This document shows, in pieces, positions 1-9,628 of a DNA stretch of 31,641 bases. The translations under genes and the position numbers were made by a program. The first letter of the stretch is position 1. Each line of letters opens with the position of its first letter. Source of the stretch: an uncultured Collinsella sp. (lineage in GTDB: Bacteria; Actinomycetota; Coriobacteriia; Coriobacteriales; Coriobacteriaceae); NCBI GenBank assembly GCA_902493125.1, contig CABUOF010000023.1, forward strand, positions 1-31,641, read 5' to 3'. Under the pieces are notes generated by a model that saw only the letters and a program-made list of their open reading frames with translations, ran no database searches and was not told the origin of the DNA.

Positions 1-150
1 GTCTGGCGCTAAAAGGGGTGTGCTTACTGCGGCGTTACACGTCTGCAACATGGGAGAAGGGACAACAGGGTGCGTGTCCGCTGCGGTTGGTCACGCCGCG
101 TTGCACAAAGACCGTGAACCTTTTGTGGGACACGCGGCGCCGTGGTACCA
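1..150 (+). other. Upstream region of rpmE, possible promoter at its end
   Basis: I see no convincing gene here. It is probably the tail of the preceding intergenic region. A weak promoter candidate closes it: TTGTGG at 123-128 and TACCAT at 146-151, with a 17-base spacer. The -35 matches the consensus poorly and the -10 matches at four of six bases. The position, just before the structured rpmE leader, is the main reason to mention it. Confidence 0.25.
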
Positions 151-164
151 TAGCCGAGTTTGTT

Positions 165-228
165 GTCTTGGTCGGAAACCAAGACGCCTTATGCGCTGAT
201 CGGTAACCAGCGCCTGACCAATAGGAGT
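165..228 (+). promoter_or_regulatory. Structured rpmE leader (candidate L31 autoregulatory RNA)
   Basis: Two hairpins fill the leader. Hairpin 1 is GTCTTGGT (165-172) with ACCAAGAC (178-185), a perfect 8-bp stem with a 5-base loop. Hairpin 2 is GCGCTG (193-198) with CAGCGC (208-213). A competing pairing joins TTGGTC (168-173) to GACCAA (216-221), which ends two bases before the AGGAG ribosome binding site at 223-227. Ribosomal protein genes often carry such leaders, which bind the protein and repress translation, and L31 leaders have been described in several bacterial groups including actinobacterial ones. Assignment to that class is inference from position and structure. Confidence 0.5.
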
Positions 229-234
229 CCTACC

Positions 235-660
235 ATGAAGCAGGGTATCCATCCCCAGTATGTCGAGTGCACGGTGACGTGCTCCTGCGGCAACACCTTC
301 AAGACGCACGCTACCGTGTCCGAGATGAAGGTTGAGCTTTGCAACGAGTGCCACCCGTTCTACACCGGCCAGCAGAAGTTCGTCGACACCGGTGGACGCG
401 TCCAGCGCTTCGCCGACAAGTTCGGTGGCGCCGCTGCCGCCCAGCTCAAGAAGGCCGAGGAGGCCAAGGCTGCCAAGGCTGCCAAGGCTGCTGAGGCCGA
501 GGCCGCTCGCAAGGCCGCCGCTGAGGCTAAGGCTGCCGAGAAGGCCAAGCGTGCTGCTAAGTTTGCCGAGGAGGCTGCCAAGCAGGCCGCCGAGGCTCCC
601 GCAGAGGCTCCCGTCGAGGAGGCCGCTGCCGAGGCCGAGACCACCGAGGCTGCTGAGTAA
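235..660 (+). CDS. rpmE: 50S ribosomal protein L31 with Ala/Lys/Glu-rich C-terminal extension
   Basis: Protein of the large ribosomal subunit. The start at MKQGIHPQY is chosen because AGGAG (223-227) precedes it at the right distance and L31 proteins begin this way; the upstream in-frame ATG has no such site. The product is 141 residues. Residues 1 to about 70 are canonical L31, of the zinc-binding type with Cys16, Cys18, Cys36 and Cys39. The remaining 70 or so residues are an unusual tail: about 45 residues of alternating Ala, Lys and Glu that should form a charged helix, then an acidic Ala/Pro/Glu end. L31 is normally 65-90 residues, so the tail nearly doubles it. A strong terminator follows at once, so the gene is probably monocistronic. 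The identity is certain; the role of the tail is unknown. Confidence 0.96.
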   Translation: MKQGIHPQYVECTVTCSCGNTFKTHATVSEMKVELCNECHPFYTGQQKFVDTGGRVQRFADKFGGAAAAQLKKAEEAKAAKAAKAAEAEAARKAAAEAKAAEKAKRAAKFAEEAAKQAAEAPAEAPVEEAAAEAETTEAAE

Positions 661-695
661 ATAGCTCGCCGCGGAATCACTCGCATTCATGGCAT

Positions 696-736
696 AAGGG
701 CCGTGCATCCGTTTGGGTGCGCGGCCCTTTTCTTTT
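696..736 (+). terminator. Rho-independent terminator of rpmE
   Basis: GGGCCGTGCATCC (698-710) pairs with GGGTGCGCGGCCC (715-727) around a short GTTT loop, followed by TTTTCTTTTT. The inner 18 bases (705-722) recur identically in the terminator at 5049-5076. Confidence 0.92.
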
Positions 737-738
737 TA

Positions 739-840
739 TTGGTGCAAACCAACCTGCCCCCATTGCACCAAATGGCAGAGAGGCAGCGTTTGCCCAGATA
801 AAACTTGCCAAAATTAACCTGTCCCATTGTGGCAGGTTGG
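739..840 (+). repeat. Nested inverted repeats upstream of secA
   Basis: TTGGTGCAA (739-747) and TTGCACCAA (763-771) form a perfect 9-bp hairpin. Its loop carries CCAACCTGCC (749-758), the exact reverse complement of GGCAGGTTGG (831-840). That downstream segment can instead pair with AACTTGCCA (802-810). The stretch 801-838 is a diverged copy of the palindrome at 12926-12963 upstream of the serine recombinase gene. The function is unknown. Confidence 0.6.
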
Positions 841-900
841 TCGTAGTTATTACGTGGCGGTCGAGGTCGACCGTATAGGCCGCGCCTTGTTTGGCTAAAG

Positions 901-906
901 TACAAT
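901..906 (+). promoter_or_regulatory. Possible -10 element for secA
   Basis: TACAAT, in the context GCTAAAGTACAAT, lies 62 bases before the secA start codon. No good -35 hexamer is seen at 16-18 bases upstream, so this is tentative. Confidence 0.3.
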
Positions 907-967
907 CATCTGTGTTTAACTCGCCCGCAGCTGCACGGCGTGGGCGATGGCCAAAAAGGAAAACCAC

Positions 968-3774
<2,807 letters not shown>

Positions 3775-3775
<1 letters not shown>

Positions 3776-4923
3776 TGGCTGAGGCTTTAGAGATAACGCC
3801 CGCCGAGCTGGATGCGTTCGCGGACCGGCTCGGCGAGGTCGAGTCGTATCTCCACCTGGACGAGAAGCGTACCCGTGTGACCGAGCTCGAGGCCAAAAGT
3901 GTTGCCCCTGGCTTTTGGGATGACGCCGACGCCGCCCGTGCCACCATGGAGGAGATCGCGCGCACCAAGGAAGATATCGCTGCCGTGGACACCGCGCGCG
4001 GCGAGCTTTCCGATGCCCGCGCCGCGCTGGAGCTTGCCGAGGAGATGGGGGATGACCCCGACGCCGTCGCCCTTCGCGAGGAGGCTACAGCCACGGCTGA
4101 GCGCCTGGCCCGTGCCATCGATGAGCTTGAGCTTTCGAGCTGGTTTACCGGTGAGTTCGATCACGGCGATGCCATTGTGACCATCAAGCCCGGACAGGGT
4201 GGTCTGGAGGCCCAGGACTGGACCTTCATGCTCTTTAAGATGTACATGAAGTATTGCCAGCGTCGCGGCTGGAAGGTCACCATCAACGACTGTCCCGCGG
4301 CCGAGGTCATCGGCATCGACCGCGCGACCTTTACCGTCGAGGGCAAGGACGCATTTGGCATGCTGCGCGCCGAGGCCGGTGTCCACCGCTTGGTTCGCAT
4401 TAGCCCCACCGACGACAAGAAGCGCCGCCAGACCACGTTTGCCGGCGTCGAGGTCATCCCCGTGCTACCCGATGATATCGACATCGAGATCAGCCCCGAT
4501 GACATCCGCGTGGACGTGTACCACGCGAGCGGCCCAGGCGGTCAGGGTGTCAACACCACTGACTCCGCCGTGCGCGTGACGCATTTTCCCAGCGGCATTG
4601 TGGTCACCTGCCAAAACGAGCGCAGCCAGATCCAGAACAAGGCCGCGTGCATGCAGATCCTCAAGGCTCGCCTGTACGAGATTGAGCTCGAGAAGCGTGC
4701 CGAGGCCCTGGATGAGATCCGCGGACCCAAGACCACGATTGGTTTTGGCAACCAGATTCGCAGCTACGTGCTCTACCCGTACCAGATGGTCAAGGACCTA
4801 CGCACGGGCGTGGAGACCAGCAATGTCGAGGCCGTTCTTGACGATGGCGACCTGGACCCGTTTGTTATTGGCTACCATCGTTGGGCCACCGGCAACGCCG
4901 ATGCAGAAGGCTCGGAGGTCTAA
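3775..4923 (+). CDS. prfB: Peptide chain release factor 2 (RF2)
   Basis: Class I release factor that ends translation at UGA and UAA. The product is 382 residues. Residues 1 to about 115 are the coiled N-terminal domain. The catalytic GGQ is at 255-257 in the usual context SGPGGQGVNTTDSAVR. The codon-recognition loop reads GVHRLVRISPTDDKKRR, so the specificity tripeptide at 210-212 is Ser-Pro-Thr where typical RF2 has Ser-Pro-Phe. RF1 would have Pro-x-Thr. The rest of the loop (HRLVRIS, RRQTTFAGVEV) is RF2-like, so I call RF2. The frame is continuous from the ATG, so the programmed +1 frameshift that controls prfB in many bacteria is absent. The gene is coupled to secA by the TAATG overlap. 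Confidence 0.94.
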
Positions 4924-4984
4924 AACATCGGGCAGCTTCAAGCCGATGCTAAGCCCAACGGTTGGACGGGTTTGTATCCAGAAT

Positions 4985-5010
4985 AAACCCTGCGCAGGGG
5001 TGGTTTTTGT
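4985..5010 (+). terminator. Weak terminator-like hairpin after prfB
   Basis: AAACC (4985-4989) and GGTTT (5002-5006) enclose a palindromic CCTGCGCAGG core, followed by TTTTTGT. The fold is imperfect, but it is the first hairpin with a T-run after prfB. Confidence 0.35.
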
Positions 5011-5048
5011 CCGGCGAATCGGTAGAATCGAATACAGCAAGAAGTTCG

Positions 5049-5076
5049 AAGCGCATCCGTTTGGGTGCGCTTTTTT
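5049..5076 (+). terminator. Terminator-type hairpin directly before the YitT gene's RBS
   Basis: AAGCGCATCC (5049-5058) pairs with GGGTGCGCTT (5063-5072), followed by a run of six T. It ends one base before the ribosome binding site GAGGGAGG (5077-5084). It could end the secA-prfB transcript or attenuate the next gene. The core GCATCCGTTTGGGTGCGC is shared with the rpmE terminator. Confidence 0.8.
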
Positions 5077-5088
5077 GAGGGAGGCAGC

Positions 5089-5979
5089 ATGGCATATCGT
5101 CTGGACATCAAGCGCATTCTTTCGATGAACTTCTTTCACGACCTGCCCCAGATTATGTTGGGGTGCGCTCTGGCCGCTATTGCGACCGACCTGTTTTTGA
5201 TTCCCAACGGCCTTGCTGCCGGTGGCGTTACGGGCCTTGCCACCATTATCCAGGCGGTCGGTGCATCGCGCGGCCTATCGCTTCCCGTTGGTATTCAGAC
5301 GATCGTGATGAACGCCTTGCTGTTGTTGGTCGTTATGCGCGAGGGCGGCATGTTCTACGTGGTGCAGACCGCGACGGGCTTTGTGCTGCTGGGCTTCTTT
5401 ACCGATCTGTTCGCCCCGTTTGTAGCACCTCTGGCGGATGCGGACCTGATGCTCCCTGCCATGTGGGGCGGCATTATTACGGGCATCGGTTACGGCATGG
5501 TGTTGCGCGCCGGCGCCAACACCGGCGGCTCGGACACGATTGGCCAAATCATCTCGCGTAACACCTCACTGCCGGTGGGCTCGACCGTCATGGCGATCGA
5601 TGTTGCCGTATGCGCGCTGTCGGCTCCGGTCTTTTCAATCGAAAACGCACTATATGCAGGCCTTTCGATGGTCATTAGCGGCTACGTGATCGATGCCGTG
5701 GTCGATGGTGGCAACAAACGCCGTATGGTACTCATCATCTCGGACAAGTTCCCTGATATCGCTGCCGATATCATGTATGGCCTGGGTCGTGGTTGTACCA
5801 AGTTTAAGGCGACTGGCATGTATTCGGGCGCCGAGAAGCCGGTGATTATGGTCATCGTGAGCCGTCGAGAGCTCAATACCCTCAAGACGATCGTGCGCGA
5901 GCGCGATCCTCACGCCATTGTGACGGTCGCTGACGTTACGGAAGCCTTCGGCGAGGGATTCAAGGACATTAGCGCGTAG
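5089..5979 (+). CDS. YitT family membrane protein (DUF2179 C-terminal domain)
   Basis: Integral membrane protein of the YitT family, whose transport or other function is not established. The start at MAYRLDIKRIL follows GAGGGAGG (5077-5084); an in-frame GTG at 5065 lies inside the terminator hairpin and is rejected. The product is 296 residues. About five hydrophobic segments fill residues 18-210, with family signatures such as FLIPNGLAAGGVTGLA near the N-terminus and GANTGGSDTIGQII mid-protein. The soluble C-terminal part (about 210-296, from KRRMVLIISDKFPDI to VADVTEAFGEG) is the DUF2179 domain, a ferredoxin-like fold seen at the end of YitT proteins. Both halves are intact and the length is normal. 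The gene stands alone between a terminator and the transketolase genes, which have their own 200-base leader. I recognise the family with confidence but cannot name a substrate. Confidence 0.9.
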   Translation: MAYRLDIKRILSMNFFHDLPQIMLGCALAAIATDLFLIPNGLAAGGVTGLATIIQAVGASRGLSLPVGIQTIVMNALLLLVVMREGGMFYVVQTATGFVLLGFFTDLFAPFVAPLADADLMLPAMWGGIITGIGYGMVLRAGANTGGSDTIGQIISRNTSLPVGSTVMAIDVAVCALSAPVFSIENALYAGLSMVISGYVIDAVVDGGNKRRMVLIISDKFPDIAADIMYGLGRGCTKFKATGMYSGAEKPVIMVIVSRRELNTLKTIVRERDPHAIVTVADVTEAFGEGFKDISA

Positions 5980-6186
5980 GGGCGACCGTGTTCCATCCAA
6001 AAGACGTTCACATTGATAAACCGTTTCATCAGCGGTTCTGCCTGCTAAATTGTTCAAATAATGATAAAAACTCTGGTAAAGCCATCAGTTTCCAGCATAA
6101 TGAATGACGTACGTGCATTGCGGCTGTGTTGGGATTACCTTCGGTGCCGTGCGCATTTTGTCTAATGAGGATGAAAGGAAGGCACA
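5980..6186 (+). promoter_or_regulatory. Leader/promoter region of the transketolase genes
   Basis: This AT-richer gap holds CATAAT at 6096-6101 as a plausible -10 element, with only a poor -35 (CTGGTA-like) upstream. An AACCG/CGGTT mini-hairpin at about 6020-6038 lacks a T-run. GGAAGG ends just before the start codon at 6187 and serves as the ribosome binding site. No other structure is clear. Confidence 0.3.
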
Positions 6187-7017
6187 ATGAGCGACGAAGA
6201 GCTCAAAAAGGTTGCCAACGAGGTAAGGAAGGGCATCGTCACCGGCGTGCACGCTGCCAAGTCCGGCCATCCGGGCGGTTCGCTCGGCGCTGCCGACATC
6301 ATGACCTATCTGTACTTTGAGGAAATGAACGTCGACCCGGCCGACCCCCGCAAGGCCGACCGCGACCGCTTCGTGCTTTCCAAGGGTCACTGCGCGCCTG
6401 GTCTGTACGCCGTGCTCGCCGAGCGCGGATTCTTCCCCAAGGAGGATCTCGAGACGCTGCGCCACATCGGCAGCCACCTGCAGGGCCATCCCAACATGAA
6501 CGATACCCCGGGCGTCGACATGTCCACCGGCTCGCTCGGCCAGGGCATCTCCGCCGCCGTGGGCATGGCCGTTGCCGCCAAGCACTGGGGCGACGACTAT
6601 CGCACCTACGCCCTGCTGGGCGACGGCGAGAGCGAGGAGGGCCAGGTCTGGGAGGCCGCCATGTTTGCCGGCAACCAGCAGCTCGACAACCTCTGCGTGA
6701 TCGTCGACCATAACGGCCTGCAGATCGACGGCCCCGTCGAGGAGGTTAACGACCCCATGCCGCTCGCCGACAAGTTCCGTGCCTTTAAGTTCCACGTGGT
6801 GGAGCTTGCCGACGGCAACGATTTCGACCAGATCCGCGCCGCCTTTGCCGAGGCTCGCGCTACCAAGGGCCATCCGACTGCCATTATCGCCGAGACCATG
6901 AAGGGCAAGGGCGTTTCCTTTATGGAGAACCAGGTGGGTTGGCACGGTAAGGCCCCCAACGATGAACAGTTTGAGCAGGCCATGGCAGAGCTCACGGCCG
7001 CCGGAGAGGAGCTCTAG
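6187..7017 (+). CDS. Transketolase, N-terminal (thiamine diphosphate-binding) subunit
   Basis: First half of a two-gene transketolase, which moves two-carbon ketol units between sugar phosphates in the non-oxidative pentose phosphate pathway. The product is 276 residues. It matches the PP domain: SGHPGGSLGAADI near residues 26-38, the SKGHCAPGLYA segment, and the thiamine diphosphate motif beginning GDGESEEGQVWEA at residue 145 and running to the CVIVDHNGLQ asparagine. Split transketolases of this kind are usual in many Gram-positive bacteria and archaea. The partner gene starts one base after this stop codon, so the two subunits are almost certainly made from one message and act as a complex. 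A good RBS (AAGGAAGG) precedes the start. Confidence 0.95.
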   Translation: MSDEELKKVANEVRKGIVTGVHAAKSGHPGGSLGAADIMTYLYFEEMNVDPADPRKADRDRFVLSKGHCAPGLYAVLAERGFFPKEDLETLRHIGSHLQGHPNMNDTPGVDMSTGSLGQGISAAVGMAVAAKHWGDDYRTYALLGDGESEEGQVWEAAMFAGNQQLDNLCVIVDHNGLQIDGPVEEVNDPMPLADKFRAFKFHVVELADGNDFDQIRAAFAEARATKGHPTAIIAETMKGKGVSFMENQVGWHGKAPNDEQFEQAMAELTAAGEEL

Positions 7018-7018
7018 G

Positions 7019-7960
7019 ATGGCAGACGTCAAGAAAATCGCCACGCGCGTAAGCTACGGCGAGGCCCTCGTCGAGCTCGCCAACGAGCACGATGACTTTG
7101 TGGTCCTCGACGCCGACCTGGCCGCCGCCACGCAGACCGGCAAGTTTAAGGCCGCCTGCCCCGACCGCTTCTTCGATGTGGGCATCGCCGAGAGCAACCT
7201 GATGGGTGTTGCCGCCGGTATCGCAACCACCGGCCGCGTCGCCTTCGCGAGCAGCTTTGCCATGTTTGCCGCCGGCCGCGCCTTTGAGCAGGTCCGCAAC
7301 TCCATCGGCTATCCGCACCTTAACGTTAAGATCGGTGCCACGCATGCCGGTATCTCGGTGGGCGAGGATGGCGCCACGCACCAGTGCTGCGAGGATATCG
7401 CCCTGATGCGTGTCATCCCCGGCATGACCGTGATCGTTCCCGCCGACGACATCGAGGCCCGTGCCGTGACGCGCGCCGCCTACGAGTGCGACGGCCCCGT
7501 GTACATGCGCTTCGCCCGTTTGGCCTCGCCGGTTATCAACGACCCCGAGACCTACAAGTTCGAGTTGGGTAAGGGCATTGTCATGCGCGAGGGCTCCGAT
7601 GTGACCATCATCGCCTGCGGCCTGATGGTCGGCGAGGCTCTCGAGGCCGCCGAGCAGCTCGCCGCCGATGGCATCGACGCCGAGGTCATCAACATGCACA
7701 CCATCAAGCCCATCGATGCCGACCTGATCGTCAAGAGCGCCACCAAGACCGGCCACGTCGTGACCGTCGAGGAGCACTCTGTGATCGGTGGCCTGGGCAG
7801 CGCCGTTGCCGACGTCCTGTGCGAGCAGTGCCCGACGCCGCTCAAGAAGATCGGCGTCAACGACACCTTCGGTGAGTCCGGCCCGGGCGCCGAGCTCCTA
7901 CACAAGTACGGCCTGGACGCCGCCAACATCGTGGCGACCACCAAGGAGTTCTTGGCCTAG
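7019..7960 (+). CDS. Transketolase, C-terminal subunit
   Basis: Second half of the split transketolase. The product is 313 residues from MADVKKIATRVSYGEAL. The start is fixed by the preceding gene's stop at 7015-7017 and by GGAGAGGAG within its last codons. The pyrimidine-binding domain fills the first half: DVGIAESNLMGVAAG contains the catalytic glutamate that activates thiamine diphosphate, and ATHAGISVGEDGATHQ is the conserved His/Asp segment. The C-terminal half is the transketolase C domain (TIIACGLMVGEALEA, then TVEEHSVIGGLGSAVADVL). Both domains look intact. A strong terminator follows at 8008-8041, so tkt-N and tkt-C form a two-gene operon. The family also includes deoxyxylulose phosphate synthase, but that enzyme is a single longer chain. 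Confidence 0.94.
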   Translation: MADVKKIATRVSYGEALVELANEHDDFVVLDADLAAATQTGKFKAACPDRFFDVGIAESNLMGVAAGIATTGRVAFASSFAMFAAGRAFEQVRNSIGYPHLNVKIGATHAGISVGEDGATHQCCEDIALMRVIPGMTVIVPADDIEARAVTRAAYECDGPVYMRFARLASPVINDPETYKFELGKGIVMREGSDVTIIACGLMVGEALEAAEQLAADGIDAEVINMHTIKPIDADLIVKSATKTGHVVTVEEHSVIGGLGSAVADVLCEQCPTPLKKIGVNDTFGESGPGAELLHKYGLDAANIVATTKEFLA

Positions 7961-8007
7961 AGCAGCCATCGCTCAATCGGCAACAAGCCAATCGCATTCA
8001 AATGCAG

Positions 8008-8041
8008 ACAGGGGCGTCCTCAAAGAGGGCGGCCCTGTTTT
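8008..8041 (+). terminator. Terminator of the transketolase operon
   Basis: ACAGGG (8008-8013) pairs with CCCTGT (8033-8038) as the base of a longer GC-rich stem, followed by TTTTAT. Confidence 0.85.
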
Positions 8042-8181
8042 ATATTTCAGCTAAATCAGAGCCGCACCAAGCGAGGCATTCTCCGGGAAGAGAGCCCAGT
8101 ACAGCAAAGTGCAATTCAGACCCTTCTAACTTTGTATATGCAGCACTCCAAGATAAATGCGGCGGCCCCTTAGTAGCCGCA

Positions 8182-8304
8182 GGCCGGGCACAGGGTTACT
8201 CTCCAAATCTTTCCGCAGGACGGAGGAGCCCCCGCCGCACGTAGTGCGCAGCGGAGGCTCCGACATGTCCGAGGACGATTTGGAGAGTAACCCTGTGTCC
8301 GGCC
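8182..8304. repeat. 123-nt palindromic element between tkt and ftsE
   Basis: A 28-base arm (8182-8209) is the reverse complement of 8277-8304 with one G:T exception, so as + strand RNA all 28 pairs can form. The 67-base interior continues the fold: GGAGCC (8225-8230) with GGCTCC (8256-8261), CCGC (8232-8235) with GCGG (8251-8254), and CGCAC (8236-8240) with GTGCG (8244-8248) around a GTA loop. The whole element can fold into one long unbranched hairpin. Outside it, GCGGC/GCCGC (8159-8163, 8176-8180) is a minor hairpin. There is no T-run, so it is not a simple terminator, and no coding capacity is evident in this 447-base gap. It could be a miniature element or a structured RNA. Confidence 0.8.
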
Positions 8305-8407
8305 GGAGGGACCCAAACACGGCCATGCTTCTTATGTGCAGCAAAGCTAATGCTGCTAAAATACTAAGCGCTCATGTAGTTTAAACGCACGACGATAAGG
8401 AGCACCA

Positions 8408-9628
8408 GTGGGTAACCACTTCCGTACCTCCGGTGCGGGCGATGATGCCCCCAAGACGCAGGCAGGCGTCCAGGGCAGTCGTTTCGCCACTCCGGATTCA
8501 GAGGGCCAGCCTGTTGCTCAGGCCCCCGCTCAGCCGGCAGATCAGGCACAGCCGGCATCCGATCCCTTTGCCTACAATCCAACCAGCGATGTCGCACTTT
8601 CCGGCGCGGCGGGTTTTGAGCCCGTTCAGGCCGTGACCGCTCGCGTGGAGCAGCCTCAGGCTGGCGCCGCCGCGCCGCAGCCTACCATGGCCGGCATTCC
8701 CGACCCCATGGCCCCTGCGACGCCGGCTCCTCAGCCTGCGCAGTCTGGTCTCTTTGCCGCTATTCCCGACCCCACGCAGCCTGCTGCCCCGGTGGTCGAG
8801 AGCGATCAGGCAGCCGAGGTCGCAAGCCTCGATAACGCGCTCAACAACCCCGATTTTACGTCGGTGTTTGCGCCCATCGATCCGCAGGCCAGCCGCAAGA
8901 AGATGGCCAAGCAGGCCGGTGTCGAGCCCGTCATCCTTATGGAGCATGTCACCAAGATCTATCCGGCACAGCCCAACAAGCCTGCACTCGACGACATCAA
9001 CATCGAGATCTATCCGGGCGAGTTCGTCTTCCTGGTCGGTCACTCCGGCTCGGGTAAGACCACGCTGCTGTCGACGCTCAACCGCGACGTCAAGCCGACG
9101 AGCGGCCGCATCCTGGTTGCCGGTCAGGACCTCATGAAGATCAAGAACCGCAAGGTTCCGTTCCTGCGCCGCCAGATTGGCGCTGTGTTCCAGGACTTTA
9201 AGCTTCTGCCGCAAAAGACCGCCTACGAAAACGTGGCGTTTGCCCTGCAGTGCATCGGCAAGCCCAAGGGCGTCATTCGCAGCCAGGTGCCCGAGGTGCT
9301 GCGTCTGGTCGGTCTGGCCGATCAGATGGACTCGCTGCCCGACCAGCTTTCCGGTGGCGAGCAGCAGCGCGTTGCCGTCGCCCGCGCTATGGTCAACCGT
9401 CCGCCGCTGCTGATCTGCGACGAGCCCACGGGTAACCTCGACCCGGCGATCTCGCTGGGCATCATGAAGCTGCTCGAGCGTATTAACCGCACCGGCACTA
9501 CCGTGATCGTCGCCACGCACGACCGCGAGATGGTCGATAGCATGCACCGTCGCGTGATCGCCCTCGAGGGCGGCCACGTTATCCGCGACCAGGAGAGGGG
9601 AGGTTACGGCAACTATGGCACCAACTAA
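8408..9628 (+). CDS. ftsE: Cell division ATP-binding protein FtsE with long N-terminal extension
   Basis: ATPase half of the FtsEX complex, which governs peptidoglycan hydrolases at the division site. The start is GTG at 8408, with AAGGAG at 8397-8402 and a 5-base gap. The product is 406 residues, against about 220-230 for ordinary FtsE. Residues 1 to about 175 are a Pro/Ala/Gln-rich, low-complexity and probably disordered extension. The ABC domain follows: Walker A GHSGSGKT at 211-218, Q-loop AVFQDFKLLP, signature LSGGEQQR, Walker B LLICDEPTGNLD and H-loop THD. An internal ATG at 8903 (residue 166) would give an ordinary FtsE, but it has only a weak AAGAAG upstream. The last 14 bases overlap ftsX, so the two are coupled. 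Confidence 0.94.
   Translation: MGNHFRTSGAGDDAPKTQAGVQGSRFATPDSEGQPVAQAPAQPADQAQPASDPFAYNPTSDVALSGAAGFEPVQAVTARVEQPQAGAAAPQPTMAGIPDPMAPATPAPQPAQSGLFAAIPDPTQPAAPVVESDQAAEVASLDNALNNPDFTSVFAPIDPQASRKKMAKQAGVEPVILMEHVTKIYPAQPNKPALDDINIEIYPGEFVFLVGHSGSGKTTLLSTLNRDVKPTSGRILVAGQDLMKIKNRKVPFLRRQIGAVFQDFKLLPQKTAYENVAFALQCIGKPKGVIRSQVPEVLRLVGLADQMDSLPDQLSGGEQQRVAVARAMVNRPPLLICDEPTGNLDPAISLGIMKLLERINRTGTTVIVATHDREMVDSMHRRVIALEGGHVIRDQERGGYGNYGTN

Noticed and set aside
947..967. Earlier secA start at 947
   Set aside because: It lacks a good ribosome binding site, while 968 has AAAGGA at ideal spacing and gives the usual N-terminus.
7961..8407. Small ORFs across the palindrome between tkt and ftsE
   Set aside because: They have no ribosome binding sites and exist because the palindrome is GC-rich and stop-poor.
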